Positions 26,885 through 34,558 of a stretch of DNA of 64,000 nucleotides are shown one piece after another (position 1 is the stretch's first letter; each line of letters starts with the position of its first letter). The position numbers were made by a program, and so were the translations under genes. This stretch comes from Actinophytocola gossypii (GTDB lineage Bacteria > Actinomycetota > Actinomycetes > Mycobacteriales > Pseudonocardiaceae): assembly GCF_025165815.1 (NCBI RefSeq), contig NZ_JAFFZE010000010.1:124001-188000 (forward strand), written 5' to 3'. The notes below the pieces were generated by a model. It saw only the letters and a list, made by a program, of their open reading frames with translations. It did no database searches and was not told where the DNA came from.

Positions 26885-27164
26885 GCCAACCGAGGCTATC
26901 CGAGCACACCCCGATCCTCAGCACGACGAGACCGCCCCGCCGCGAGGGACACGCTTGAACAAGCCACGCGGACCGTCAGAAGCCACCCAGCCCCCGGCGG
27001 CGCACACGATCGATACCAGCAAACCCCCCGAACGGGTTTATCAGTCGGCTTGGTCCGGGTACCCGCTCTCCGAGCCGGCCGCCGCGCCACGCGGAGCCGG
27101 CGACTCGCCGAACCGACAGGCGCGGGGCCGGTTCCGGCCCGCGTGGCTGGTCTGTGAGGAACCC

Positions 27165-27671
27165 ATGCGCAACGATCCCGACAGAACTCGGCTTGACCCG
27201 TACCCCGCCGCCGATCCGCCCACCGTGCAGCACCCGGCCGCGTCGCGGACGCCGGCGCCGCCGCCGGTCTCGGCGCCTCGCGCGGCCGGGCCGTACGAGG
27301 ACGAGGTCGTCGAGGAAGGCGTCTCGAACCCGGACTACCGCCGCATCCGCGCGGTCAACATCGTCTGCACCATCATCAACGTGATCACGGCGCTGTTCGC
27401 CATCGTGCTCGCGGTGCACATCGTGCTGGTGCTCGGCTCCGCCAACATGGCGAACGGCTTCGCGTCCTTCGTGGAGAGCTGGGCGGCGAACATCCGGCTG
27501 GGGCTCAACGGACTGTTCACCCCGGACAGCGTCCAGCTCGCCACGCTCCTGAACGAGGGCCTCGCGGCGATCCTGTGGCTCGCGATCGGCGCCCTGCTCA
27601 CGTACCTGATCCGCCGGTTCGCCCTGCCGGGACCGCGCCGGGTGCAGCGGTACCGCCGCGTGGTTCGTTAG
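27165..27671 (+). CDS. Conserved hypothetical membrane protein
   Basis: 168 aa. Residues 1-65 are Pro/Ala-rich and acidic; then a long hydrophobic segment (VNIVCTIINVITALFAIVLA), an amphipathic stretch (FVESWAANIRLGLNGLF) and a second hydrophobic segment before a basic tail. The layout resembles YggT-like or related two-helix actinobacterial proteins, but I do not assign a family. GAGGAA precedes ATG 27165. Confidence 0.7.
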   Translation: MRNDPDRTRLDPYPAADPPTVQHPAASRTPAPPPVSAPRAAGPYEDEVVEEGVSNPDYRRIRAVNIVCTIINVITALFAIVLAVHIVLVLGSANMANGFASFVESWAANIRLGLNGLFTPDSVQLATLLNEGLAAILWLAIGALLTYLIRRFALPGPRRVQRYRRVVR

Positions 27672-27674
27672 CTC

Positions 27675-28292
27675 TCAGTCGAGCACCCCGGCAGCGGCCG
27701 CGAGGTCGGCCACCAGCTCCTGGTAGGCCGCCTCGCGGTCGTCTGCGCGCAACACCGACGACGGGTGCACGGTGGTCACCACCCGGGTCGGCTCGCGCTC
27801 GGGCAGCGGAACGACGGTGCCACGCTCCTTCGTCACCCGGAAGCTCGGGCCCAGCAGCGACTTCGCCGCCGTGGCGCCAAGGCACAGCACCAGGTCCGGA
27901 CCGATCGTGTCCAGTTCGGCGTCCAGCCACGGGCGGCAGGCCACCACCTCGGTACGCGACGGCGTCTTGTGGATGCGCCGCTTCCCCCGTTCGGGCAGCG
28001 TGAACTTGAAGTGCTTCACCGCGTTCGTCACGTAGACCTGGTCGCGGTCGATGCCGGCTTCCTCCATCGCGCGGTCGAGCAGGCGACCGGCCGGGCCGAC
28101 GAACGGCTCGCCCTTGCGGTCCTCCTGGTCCCCCGGCTGCTCGCCGACGACCAGTACCCGCGCGTCGGACGGGCCGGCGCCGAACACGGTCTGGGTCGCG
28201 TCCCGGTACAGGTCGCAACCGCGGCAGGTGTCGGCGGCGCTGCGCAGGGTGTCGAGGTCGGCGTTCGGCGGCACGAAATCCTGCGCGGTCAT
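27675..28292 (-). CDS. udgX: UdgX-type uracil-DNA glycosylase (covalent uracil-DNA binder)
   Basis: 205 aa, UDG superfamily related to family 4. Motif A reads GEQPGDQEDRKGEPFVGPAG and motif B HPSSVLR. Between them is KRRIHKTPSRTE, the UdgX-specific loop whose His (His109 in the Mycobacterium smegmatis enzyme) bonds covalently to the uracil site. Cys residues in CRGCDLY, ACRPW and near LCLGA may bind the Fe-S cluster. Start ATG 28292; no strong ribosome site. The protein would tightly mark or shield uracil-containing DNA; its physiological role is unsettled. Confidence 0.9.
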   Translation of the reverse strand: MTAQDFVPPNADLDTLRSAADTCRGCDLYRDATQTVFGAGPSDARVLVVGEQPGDQEDRKGEPFVGPAGRLLDRAMEEAGIDRDQVYVTNAVKHFKFTLPERGKRRIHKTPSRTEVVACRPWLDAELDTIGPDLVLCLGATAAKSLLGPSFRVTKERGTVVPLPEREPTRVVTTVHPSSVLRADDREAAYQELVADLAAAAGVLD

Positions 28293-28386
28293 GTCCGCGG
28301 GACTACCCGGCTGCCCCCGCACCAAACGAGTTTCGATCACCGGGGTCACGGGTAGCCGCTGGCCGGAGCCGATTGGAGGGAACGCG

Positions 28387-28554
28387 ATGCACAGGGAAAG
28401 CGACACCCACGGCCCCCGGCAGGACGAGAACCTCAAGCACGAGCTGGACGGCATGCTCCGCGGCAACGGCCCGAGCCGCGCCGAGGAGTGGCGGGATCCA
28501 GAGCCGCCTGCCGACGACGACCCGGAACCGGGGCCCGACCCCCGAGAGCCGTAA
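28387..28554 (+). CDS. Small acidic conserved hypothetical protein
   Basis: 55 aa, hydrophilic, starting MHRESDTHGPRQDENLKHEL with an acidic Pro-rich end (EEWRDPEPP). A perfect GGAGG lies seven bases before ATG 28387. Similar short proteins occur in many actinobacteria, from memory; no function is known. Confidence 0.72.
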   Translation: MHRESDTHGPRQDENLKHELDGMLRGNGPSRAEEWRDPEPPADDDPEPGPDPREP

Positions 28555-28572
28555 CGCGAAAGTCTCCTCTCT

Positions 28573-28607
28573 CCTCGTCGGCCGGACCCCCGGCCCGGCC
28601 GACGAGG
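28573..28607. terminator. Bidirectional hairpin between convergent genes
   Basis: Perfect 13-bp stem: CCTCGTCGGCCGG (28573-28585) and CCGGCCGACGAGG (28595-28607), loop of nine. It separates the rightward 55-aa gene from the leftward symporter operon. No long T-tract, as is common for actinobacterial terminators. Confidence 0.8.
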
Positions 28608-28613
28608 TCCTAT

Positions 28614-28916
28614 CTACGACTGATCGGTGCCGGTGCCGGTGTCGCTGTCGGTGCCGGTGTCGCTGTCGGTGTTCTCGGCGGACACGCGCAGCGGCCGCAG
28701 CAGTGTCCACAGCACGAACAGCGCGGCGACCACGAGCATGGCGAGCCCGGCCCACAGGTTGATGTTCACGCCGGCCGAGCGCTCGATGTCCGCGTCGCTG
28801 GTCACCGCGGCGCCCATCACGGTGAGCACCGCGCCGTACACCCCCATCAGCAGGGCGATGACCAGCCGGATGTCGAACACGGCGAATCGGCTCCTGGCAC
28901 TCGTCTTCGTCGTCAT
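28614..28916 (-). CDS. Small two-helix membrane protein paired with the SSS symporter
   Basis: 100 aa. Two hydrophobic segments: LVIALLMGVYGAVLTVMGAA and LWAGLAMLVVAALFVLWTLL, linked by a short polar loop, and a Ser/Asp/Thr/Gly tail encoded by a short DNA repeat (28627-28675). GGAGGG precedes the ATG. It follows the symporter gene by ten bases, and similar small proteins sit beside such symporters in other actinobacteria (recollection), so an accessory subunit role is plausible. Confidence 0.75.
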   Translation of the reverse strand: MTTKTSARSRFAVFDIRLVIALLMGVYGAVLTVMGAAVTSDADIERSAGVNINLWAGLAMLVVAALFVLWTLLRPLRVSAENTDSDTGTDSDTGTGTDQS

Positions 28917-28926
28917 CGGTCCCTCC

Positions 28927-30627
28927 CTAGAAGATGATGTTGAGTACGATCGTCACGACCAGCACGATGCCGGCGAGCAGGCTCGGGTTGCGGTACCAGC
29001 CGGCGTCCTCGCCGGTCGTCGAGTGCTGGCGGGTCTCCTTCGGCGTGAGCGAGTAGACCAGCCCGGTCAGCTGTGCGGCCGGTTTCGGCGCGCTCACGTA
29101 GGTCACCGCGACGCTCACCACGATGTCGACGACGAACGCCGCACCAGCTCCGATGAACGCGGCGCCCTGACCGGGCAGCACCCACACACCGGTCTCGCTC
29201 AGGATGAACACGACGACCGCGGCGAGGGTGCCGCTGGCCAGACCGGCCCAACCGGCCGCGGGCGTCATCCGGCGCCAGAACATACCGAGGATGAACGTCG
29301 CGAACAGCGGCGCGTTGAAGAACGAGAACAGCTGTTGCAGGTAGTCCATCAGGTTGCTGTAAGTGGACGCGATGAACGCGGTGCCGATCGCCAGCGCGGT
29401 GGCGACGATCGTGATGAACCGGCCGAACCGCAGGTAGTAGTCGTCCGGTCGATCCTTGCGGATGTAGGCCTGCCAGATGTCGTAGGTGAACACCGTGTTG
29501 AACGAGCTCAGGTTCGCCGCCATGCCGGCCATGAACGACGCGAGCAGCCCGGCGATCGCGATGCCCAACATCCCGTTGGGCAACAGGTCCCGCATGAGCA
29601 GCAGCAACGCGTCGTTGAACGTGGCGCCGCTCGGCGCCGACTCGCCCGCCATCAGCGCGGTCTTGTTCTCGCCCTGCAGTTCGGTGACCGCGACACCGGC
29701 GACCATACCCGGGATGATCACGATGAACGGGATCAGCATCTTCGGGAACGCGCCGATGATCGGGGTGCGCCGGGCGGCCGACATGCTCTTGGCCGCCATC
29801 GCCCGCTGGACCTCGACGAAGTTCGTGGTCCAGTAGCCGAACGAGAGCACGAAACCGAGCCCGAACACCAGTCCGAGCACCGACAGGAAGTTGTCCTCGA
29901 ACCCGGTGAGCTGGTTTCCCGGCCAGCTGTTCACCTGCTCCGGCCCGCCCGGACCGGCGCTGACCTTGTCGACCAGCCCCTGCCAGCCGCCCACCTTGTA
30001 CAGCCCGACGATGGTCAGCGGCAGCAGCGCGGCGACGATCACCACGAACTGCAGGACCTCGTTGTAGATCGCCGCGGACAGCCCGCCGAGCGTGGTGTAG
30101 CTGAGCACGATCACCGCCGCGACGATCACCGACACCCACAGCGGCCAGCCGAGCAGCAGGTTGACCACGCTGGCGAGCAGGAACAGGTTCGCGCCCGCGA
30201 TCAGCACCTGCGCGAGGGCGAAGCTGACCCCGTTCAGCAGATGAGCGCCCTTGCCGAAGCGGCGCAGCATGAACTCGGGGACGCTGCGGACCTTGGAGCC
30301 GTAGTAGAACGGCATCATCACGATGCCGAGGAACAACATCGCCGGAACCGCGCCGATCCAGAAGTAGTGCGCGGTCGGCATGCCGTACTCGGCCCCGTTG
30401 GCCGACATGCCCATGACCTCGATGGCGCCGAGGTTCGCGGAGATGAACGCGAGCCCGGTGACCCACGCCGGCAACGACCGTCCCGACAGGAAGAAGTCGA
30501 GGCTGGTCGACACCCGTCGTCGTGCCAGGTAACCGATACCCAGGACGAGCAGGAAATACAGCGCCAGCAGTATGTAGTCGACAGCGTTGGCGTCCAGCCG
30601 CAGGTCTGCTTGGGCCAGAACGGTCAC
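28927..30627 (-). CDS. Sodium:solute symporter family protein (SSS)
   Basis: 566 aa, about 13-14 membrane segments. SSS hallmarks: DFFLSGRSLPAWVTGLAFIS, GMSANGAEYGMP, VRSVPEFMLRRF and AGMAANLSSFNTVFTYDIWQ. GTG 30627 is chosen because GGAGGAG lies seven to eight bases upstream; an in-frame GTG at 30636 overlaps that ribosome site. It imports an unknown solute (sugar, organic acid or similar) with Na+. Confidence 0.88.
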   Translation of the reverse strand: MTVLAQADLRLDANAVDYILLALYFLLVLGIGYLARRRVSTSLDFFLSGRSLPAWVTGLAFISANLGAIEVMGMSANGAEYGMPTAHYFWIGAVPAMLFLGIVMMPFYYGSKVRSVPEFMLRRFGKGAHLLNGVSFALAQVLIAGANLFLLASVVNLLLGWPLWVSVIVAAVIVLSYTTLGGLSAAIYNEVLQFVVIVAALLPLTIVGLYKVGGWQGLVDKVSAGPGGPEQVNSWPGNQLTGFEDNFLSVLGLVFGLGFVLSFGYWTTNFVEVQRAMAAKSMSAARRTPIIGAFPKMLIPFIVIIPGMVAGVAVTELQGENKTALMAGESAPSGATFNDALLLLMRDLLPNGMLGIAIAGLLASFMAGMAANLSSFNTVFTYDIWQAYIRKDRPDDYYLRFGRFITIVATALAIGTAFIASTYSNLMDYLQQLFSFFNAPLFATFILGMFWRRMTPAAGWAGLASGTLAAVVVFILSETGVWVLPGQGAAFIGAGAAFVVDIVVSVAVTYVSAPKPAAQLTGLVYSLTPKETRQHSTTGEDAGWYRNPSLLAGIVLVVTIVLNIIF

Positions 30628-30795
30628 CCCGGGCACCTCCTCCAGTCAGACCCCCTCGCTCAACCCAACACCACAACGACGTGGAACGCGCGGTGAGCGA
30701 TCATCCACAGCGGACGAATCGGTCGAACCACGCCGGGGCGCGCGAGCGGTCGAGACCGGTATGGCGCGGTGTTCAGTTGTGTTCGCGAACTCCTT

Positions 30796-31989
30796 TCAGT
30801 CGGGTAGCACGGGCACCGAGACGCCGGGATGGCGGTTCAGCATGGCGGCTCTCGTCACGGCCGCGGTGCCGAACCGGTCGCGGACGTGGTCGAGCGCGGC
30901 GTCCAGCGTTCCGGCCGGTCCGCCGTCGAACGGCAGGACAAGCTGGACAGCGTTTTCTCTGTCCAAGTTGGACAGAGCGACACCGATCAGGGTGACTCCT
31001 CTCTCGTCGATCATCGGCATGGCGTCGTGCAGCAGCCGCCGGGCGGTGGCCAGGATCAGCTGCGTGTCGTCGGTGGCCTGGACCAGGGTCTGCGACCGCG
31101 TGACCCGCGCGAAGTCGGCGAACCGCAGTCGCAGCACGACGGTCCGGCAGACCCGGTGTGCGGCGCGCAGCCGCCTGGTCGTCCGGTCGACCAGCGCGGC
31201 CAGGAACGCCACCAGTTCGTCGCGGGTACGCGGCGAACGACCGAGGGCCCGCTGCGCACCGATCGATCCGCGGCGGCGGCCGACCCGCACCCGGCGCGGA
31301 TCGTGGTTGTGCGCCAACGCGTGCAGGTGCCGCCCGGAGGCTCGACCGAGCATGCCGACGAGCGTGGACTCCGCCATCGCCGCGACCTGCCCGACCGTGG
31401 CGATGCCGCGCGCGTGCAGCTTCTCCGCCGTCACCGTCCCGACACCCCAGAGCCGCTCCACCGGCAGGGGGTGCAGGAAGTCCAGTTCACCGTCCGGAGG
31501 TACCACGAGCAGGCCGTCCGGCTTGGCCACCCCGCTGGCGACCTTCGCCAGGAACTTGGTCCTGGCGACGCCGACGGTGATGGGCAGGCCGACCCGCTCG
31601 AGCACCTCCCCGCGTAATCGCTCGGCGATCTCGCGTGGGGTACCGGAGATTCGGCGTAAGCCGCCGACCTCGAGGAAGGCCTCGTCGATCGAGATGCCCT
31701 CGACCAGCGGCGTGGTGTCGCGGAACACGTCGAACACGGCCTTGCTCGCCGCGCTGTACGCGGACATGCGCGGCGGTACGACGATGGCGTGCGGGCACAG
31801 GCGTAAGGCGCGACCGCCACCCATCGCGGTGCGTACTCCGTGGAACTTGGCCTCGTAGCTCGCGGCGAGCACGACGCCGCCACCGACGATCACCGGCCGC
31901 CCGCGCAGGCGGGGGTCGTCGCGCTGTTCGACGGAGGCGTAGAACGCGTCCAGGTCGGCGTGGAGGATGGTGGCTTCGCTCACGAACAT
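30796..31989 (-). CDS. dinB: DNA polymerase IV (Y-family, translesion)
   Basis: 397 aa. Y-family motifs: ILHADLDAFYASVEQ (metal Asp and steric-gate region), VSYEAK-like AASYEAKFHGV, GISIDEAFLEVGG (second acidic pair), GVARTKFLAKVAS and helix-hairpin-helix region LWGVGTVTAEKL. The little-finger domain follows. No C-terminal beta-clamp motif is obvious; the end is NRHPGVSVPVLPD, with QLVLPF about 50 residues earlier as a candidate. ATG 31989 sits inside a perfect LexA box, with no ribosome site, so the message may be leaderless or have a very short leader. Confidence 0.93.
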   Translation of the reverse strand: MFVSEATILHADLDAFYASVEQRDDPRLRGRPVIVGGGVVLAASYEAKFHGVRTAMGGGRALRLCPHAIVVPPRMSAYSAASKAVFDVFRDTTPLVEGISIDEAFLEVGGLRRISGTPREIAERLRGEVLERVGLPITVGVARTKFLAKVASGVAKPDGLLVVPPDGELDFLHPLPVERLWGVGTVTAEKLHARGIATVGQVAAMAESTLVGMLGRASGRHLHALAHNHDPRRVRVGRRRGSIGAQRALGRSPRTRDELVAFLAALVDRTTRRLRAAHRVCRTVVLRLRFADFARVTRSQTLVQATDDTQLILATARRLLHDAMPMIDERGVTLIGVALSNLDRENAVQLVLPFDGGPAGTLDAALDHVRDRFGTAAVTRAAMLNRHPGVSVPVLPD

Positions 31990-31996
31990 ATGTTCG
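31983..31996. promoter_or_regulatory. LexA (SOS) box overlapping the dinB start
   Basis: CGAACATATGTTCG is a perfect palindrome matching the Gram-positive/actinobacterial SOS consensus CGAAC-N4-GTTCG. It includes the dinB ATG itself, so LexA would block transcription around the start site. Confidence 0.9.
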
Positions 31997-32179
31997 CATC
32001 GAAGTCCGACAACGCGCAGCCCGAGAGCAAGATCCACCCGATCGGGAACGGGTCACCGCGAGGCCGTTATCCGCCAGCGATTTTCTGCCGGCCGAACGGA
32101 TCGTCCGGCCTCGCAGGGCTTGCCTCCGACGTCGTCCGGCAGGCGGCGAGCGTGACCTCGGCGTGATTTCCGCTCGGCT

Positions 32180-32653
32180 TCAGGTGCCGAGCCAGCCGGG
32201 AACGTCGAGCGGGAAACCCGAGGGCACCACGGTCCGCAGGCTCGTCTCGAGGTCCCGGACCCGCCCGGACCCCAGGACGCGCACCCACTCGGCGCGCAGC
32301 TCGTCGAAGATCGCGGCGGAGCGGGCGAGCACGTCGGCCCCGGCGGGCGTCAGGCCGACGAGCTTGCGCCGCGCGTCGGCCTCGTCGGCCGAGCGTTCGA
32401 CGTACCCGAGCCGCTCGAGCCGGTCGATCGTCTTGCCGGCCGCCTGTTTGCTGACCCCGAGCCGGCGCGCGACCTCACTCGCGGTGGCCCCGGCGCCGAC
32501 CGCCTGGAGGGCGAACCCGTAGGCCGGCCGGAAGTCGACGTGCCCCTGGCGGGCGAGCTCGGCGTGCAGCCGGTCGATGAGCGACCGGAACCCGGCGAAC
32601 AGCAGCAGCGGCAACTCGAACCCTGGCGCATTATCGTCAACCTGGTTTACCAT
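32180..32653 (-). CDS. MarR-family transcriptional regulator
   Basis: 157 aa. Winged-helix region: ATASEVARRLGVSKQAAGKTIDRLERLGYVER (recognition helix about residues 70-90) and wing DARRKLVGLTPAG. ATG 32653 is used; ATG 32692 (170 aa) is possible but lies opposite the divergent gene's start. Two matching inverted repeats overlap the start region, indicating autoregulation and control of the divergent CMD gene. Confidence 0.86.
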   Translation of the reverse strand: MVNQVDDNAPGFELPLLLFAGFRSLIDRLHAELARQGHVDFRPAYGFALQAVGAGATASEVARRLGVSKQAAGKTIDRLERLGYVERSADEADARRKLVGLTPAGADVLARSAAIFDELRAEWVRVLGSGRVRDLETSLRTVVPSGFPLDVPGWLGT

Positions 32654-32671
32654 CTCGTCAACCACGTTGAC
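32636..32671. promoter_or_regulatory. Tandem MarR-type operators between divergent genes
   Basis: GTCAAC-CTG-GTTTAC (32636-32650, one mismatch) and GTCAAC-CAC-GTTGAC (32657-32671, perfect). Centres are exactly 21 bp apart, two helical turns, so two dimers could bind on one DNA face. The second lies 20 bases before the CMD gene's ATG. Confidence 0.75.
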
Positions 32672-32690
32672 CAAACTAACGGAGACGCCC

Positions 32691-33224
32691 ATGTTCACCG
32701 ACCACACCATCGAGTCCGCCCCACCGGCCGCGCGCCGCGCCATGACCGCCGTGGTCGAGCAACTCGGCTACCTGCCGACGCCCGTGGCCCGGATGGCCGA
32801 GTCCCCCGCCCTGCTCGACGGCTTCCGGAAGCTCAGCGGCCTGTTCGAGACCACGACACTGGACCCGCTGGCCCGCGAGACGCTGATCATGACCGTCGCC
32901 ACCCGCAACGGCTGTCACGTCTGCGTGGCCATGCACACCGCGAAGCTCACCGCCCTCGGCGCGGCCCCCGAACTGATCTCCGCCCTGCGCGGCGGCGGGC
33001 CGATCCCCGCCCCACGACTGGCGGCGGTGCGGGAGTTCACCGTCGAGGTCCTGGCGTCGGCCGGCGCGGTGCCCGAGGACCGGCTGACGGCCTTTCTGGC
33101 GCACGGTTTCACCCGCCGCCAGGCGCTCGAGGTGGTGTTGGGCATCGGCGCCTACACACTGTCCACAGTGGCCAACAGGCTGACCGACGCGCCCCTGGAC
33201 GAACAGTTGGCCGCCTACGCCTGA
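32691..33224 (+). CDS. Carboxymuconolactone decarboxylase (AhpD-like) family protein
   Basis: 177 aa. The CMD/AhpD signature is present: TLIMTVATRNGCHVCVAMHTAKL with the redox CxxC (CHVC) and a downstream His. Probably a peroxidase-like or disulphide-reducing protein in oxidative or electrophile defence. GGAG precedes ATG 32691. Divergent from, and probably repressed by, the MarR regulator. Confidence 0.87.
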   Translation: MFTDHTIESAPPAARRAMTAVVEQLGYLPTPVARMAESPALLDGFRKLSGLFETTTLDPLARETLIMTVATRNGCHVCVAMHTAKLTALGAAPELISALRGGGPIPAPRLAAVREFTVEVLASAGAVPEDRLTAFLAHGFTRRQALEVVLGIGAYTLSTVANRLTDAPLDEQLAAYA

Positions 33225-33251
33225 CCGATCAGCGGTCGTTCGCGGAAGCCG

Positions 33252-33791
33252 TTACGCGCGCCAGGTGAACAGGACCAGCGGGTACTCCTCGACCACGAAC
33301 GCCGCCTCCTCGTGCCAGCCGGTGCGGCGGTACAGGTCGGCGGCGGGGGCGTCGGCATGGGTGCACAGCCATGCCGACGGCCAGCCGGCGGTGAAGCGGA
33401 TCAGCAGGGCGCGGCCGATGCCCTGCCGCTGGTGCTCGGGGTCGACCATCAGCTCGGCGACGACCAGTGCGGGGGCGACCAGCCGGCTCGCCACGTCGGG
33501 GGTGACCGCGGCGGCCAGGGCGTCGTCGAAGGCCGTGCCGGTGGCCAGGTGCGGGCCGGCCGGCCAGCCGTAGACGGCGCCGACCAGGTGGCCGCCGGAG
33601 ATCGCGACCAGGCCGGCGAAGCCGTCGCGGCCCAGGTGGGCGGTGAGGCGTCCCGGGAAGCCCGCCAGGCGCTCGGCCGACTCCTGCCAGGGCGGCGCGG
33701 AGAAGCATCGCCGGTACAGGGTCTCCAGCCGGTGCGCGTGCCGGCCGAGCTGGATGGCGTCGGTGCGGCGGACCGTGATGCCTCGGTGCAC
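33252..33791 (-). CDS. GNAT-family N-acetyltransferase
   Basis: 179 aa. Acetyl-CoA site: VVAELMVDPEHQRQGIGRALL, the Q/RxxGxG/A motif A; motif B near APAADLYRRTGW. GTG 33791 has no ribosome site but a -10-like TAATCT eight bases upstream, suggesting a leaderless mRNA. Substrate unknown. Convergent with the CMD gene (27-base gap). Confidence 0.82.
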   Translation of the reverse strand: MHRGITVRRTDAIQLGRHAHRLETLYRRCFSAPPWQESAERLAGFPGRLTAHLGRDGFAGLVAISGGHLVGAVYGWPAGPHLATGTAFDDALAAAVTPDVASRLVAPALVVAELMVDPEHQRQGIGRALLIRFTAGWPSAWLCTHADAPAADLYRRTGWHEEAAFVVEEYPLVLFTWRA

Positions 33792-33802
33792 AACCAGGCA
33801 GA

Positions 33803-34531
33803 TTATCCCTCGGCGCCGGGCTGGTTCAGGCCCGCTCGCTCCTCCAGCCGGTCGAGCCGACGCAGGACGGGTTCCAACGCCTTGCCGAGCGCGGTGGCCA
33901 CCGGATCCGCGCCACCCTGGTTCGCGCGCAGGTGCACGTAGCCGGCCAGTGCGGCGGACACCGCCTGGCGGGCGGACCGGGACTCGACGCCGAGGCCGCG
34001 CAGCACCTCGCCGGCGGTGCCGTCCGGCTCGGCGATGAGCCCGAGCAGCAGGTGCTCGCAGCCGATGTAGTTGTGGCCGAGCAGGAGCGCCTCGACGACG
34101 GTCAGCTCCAGCGCGTTCGCGGCGGTGGAGCTCAGTCGCACGGCCCGGCCGCGCTCGCCGGCACCGGCCCGCTCGACCTCGCGCAGTACGGTCGCCGGCT
34201 CGACCTCGATCGAGCGCAGCACGTGCAGGGCGAGGTTGGTGCCCTCGGCGAGCAGGGCGTGCAGCAGGTCGCGGGTGCCGATCTCGGCCGCCTCGCGCTC
34301 CTGCGCGCGGGCGATGGCGAGCTTCACGACCTCCTTGGCGCGCTGGGTGAAGTGGGTGAGCCCGGCCGTGGGGTCCAGACCCTCCAGGTCGCCGACGGCC
34401 ACCGCCCGGATGGCTGTGACCCGCTTGACTGACTGTTCCAGGGCGCGCTGGCAGATCGCGGAAACCGGTAACCCGGTGTCCTTCACGCTTTCGGCCAGGT
34501 CATCGGGCAGGTACACGTTGACTTTCGGCAT
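33803..34531 (-). CDS. Clp N-domain protein with an RHH-like N-terminus
   Basis: 242 aa. Residues 1-40 (MPKVNVYLPDDLAESVKDTG, then PVSAICQRALEQSVKRV) look like a ribbon-helix-helix DNA-binding segment. Residues about 60-205 are a double Clp N (ClpA/ClpC R) domain: FTQRAKEVVKLAIARAQ and LGHNYIGCEHLLLGLIAE. No AAA+ module follows, so it is an adaptor or regulator rather than an unfoldase. It starts 27 bases after the lacI-type gene's stop, with an inverted repeat in the gap. Confidence 0.85.
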   Translation of the reverse strand: MPKVNVYLPDDLAESVKDTGLPVSAICQRALEQSVKRVTAIRAVAVGDLEGLDPTAGLTHFTQRAKEVVKLAIARAQEREAAEIGTRDLLHALLAEGTNLALHVLRSIEVEPATVLREVERAGAGERGRAVRLSSTAANALELTVVEALLLGHNYIGCEHLLLGLIAEPDGTAGEVLRGLGVESRSARQAVSAALAGYVHLRANQGGADPVATALGKALEPVLRRLDRLEERAGLNQPGAEG

Positions 34532-34543
34532 GACCCCATTTGT

Positions 34544-34558
34544 ACCCCCAAAAGGGGT
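34544..34558. promoter_or_regulatory. Inverted repeat before the Clp N-domain gene
   Basis: ACCCC-CAAAA-GGGGT, with a further ACCCC at about 34533-34537. It fills the 26-base gap between two leftward genes. It could be a small terminator or an autoregulatory operator for the RHH-like domain encoded next to it. Confidence 0.4.

Noticed and set aside
28627-28675. Short repeat of GTGCCGGTGTCGCTGTCG type as a regulatory array
   Set aside because: It encodes the Asp/Ser/Thr/Gly tail of the small membrane protein in frame; simple coding slippage is enough.
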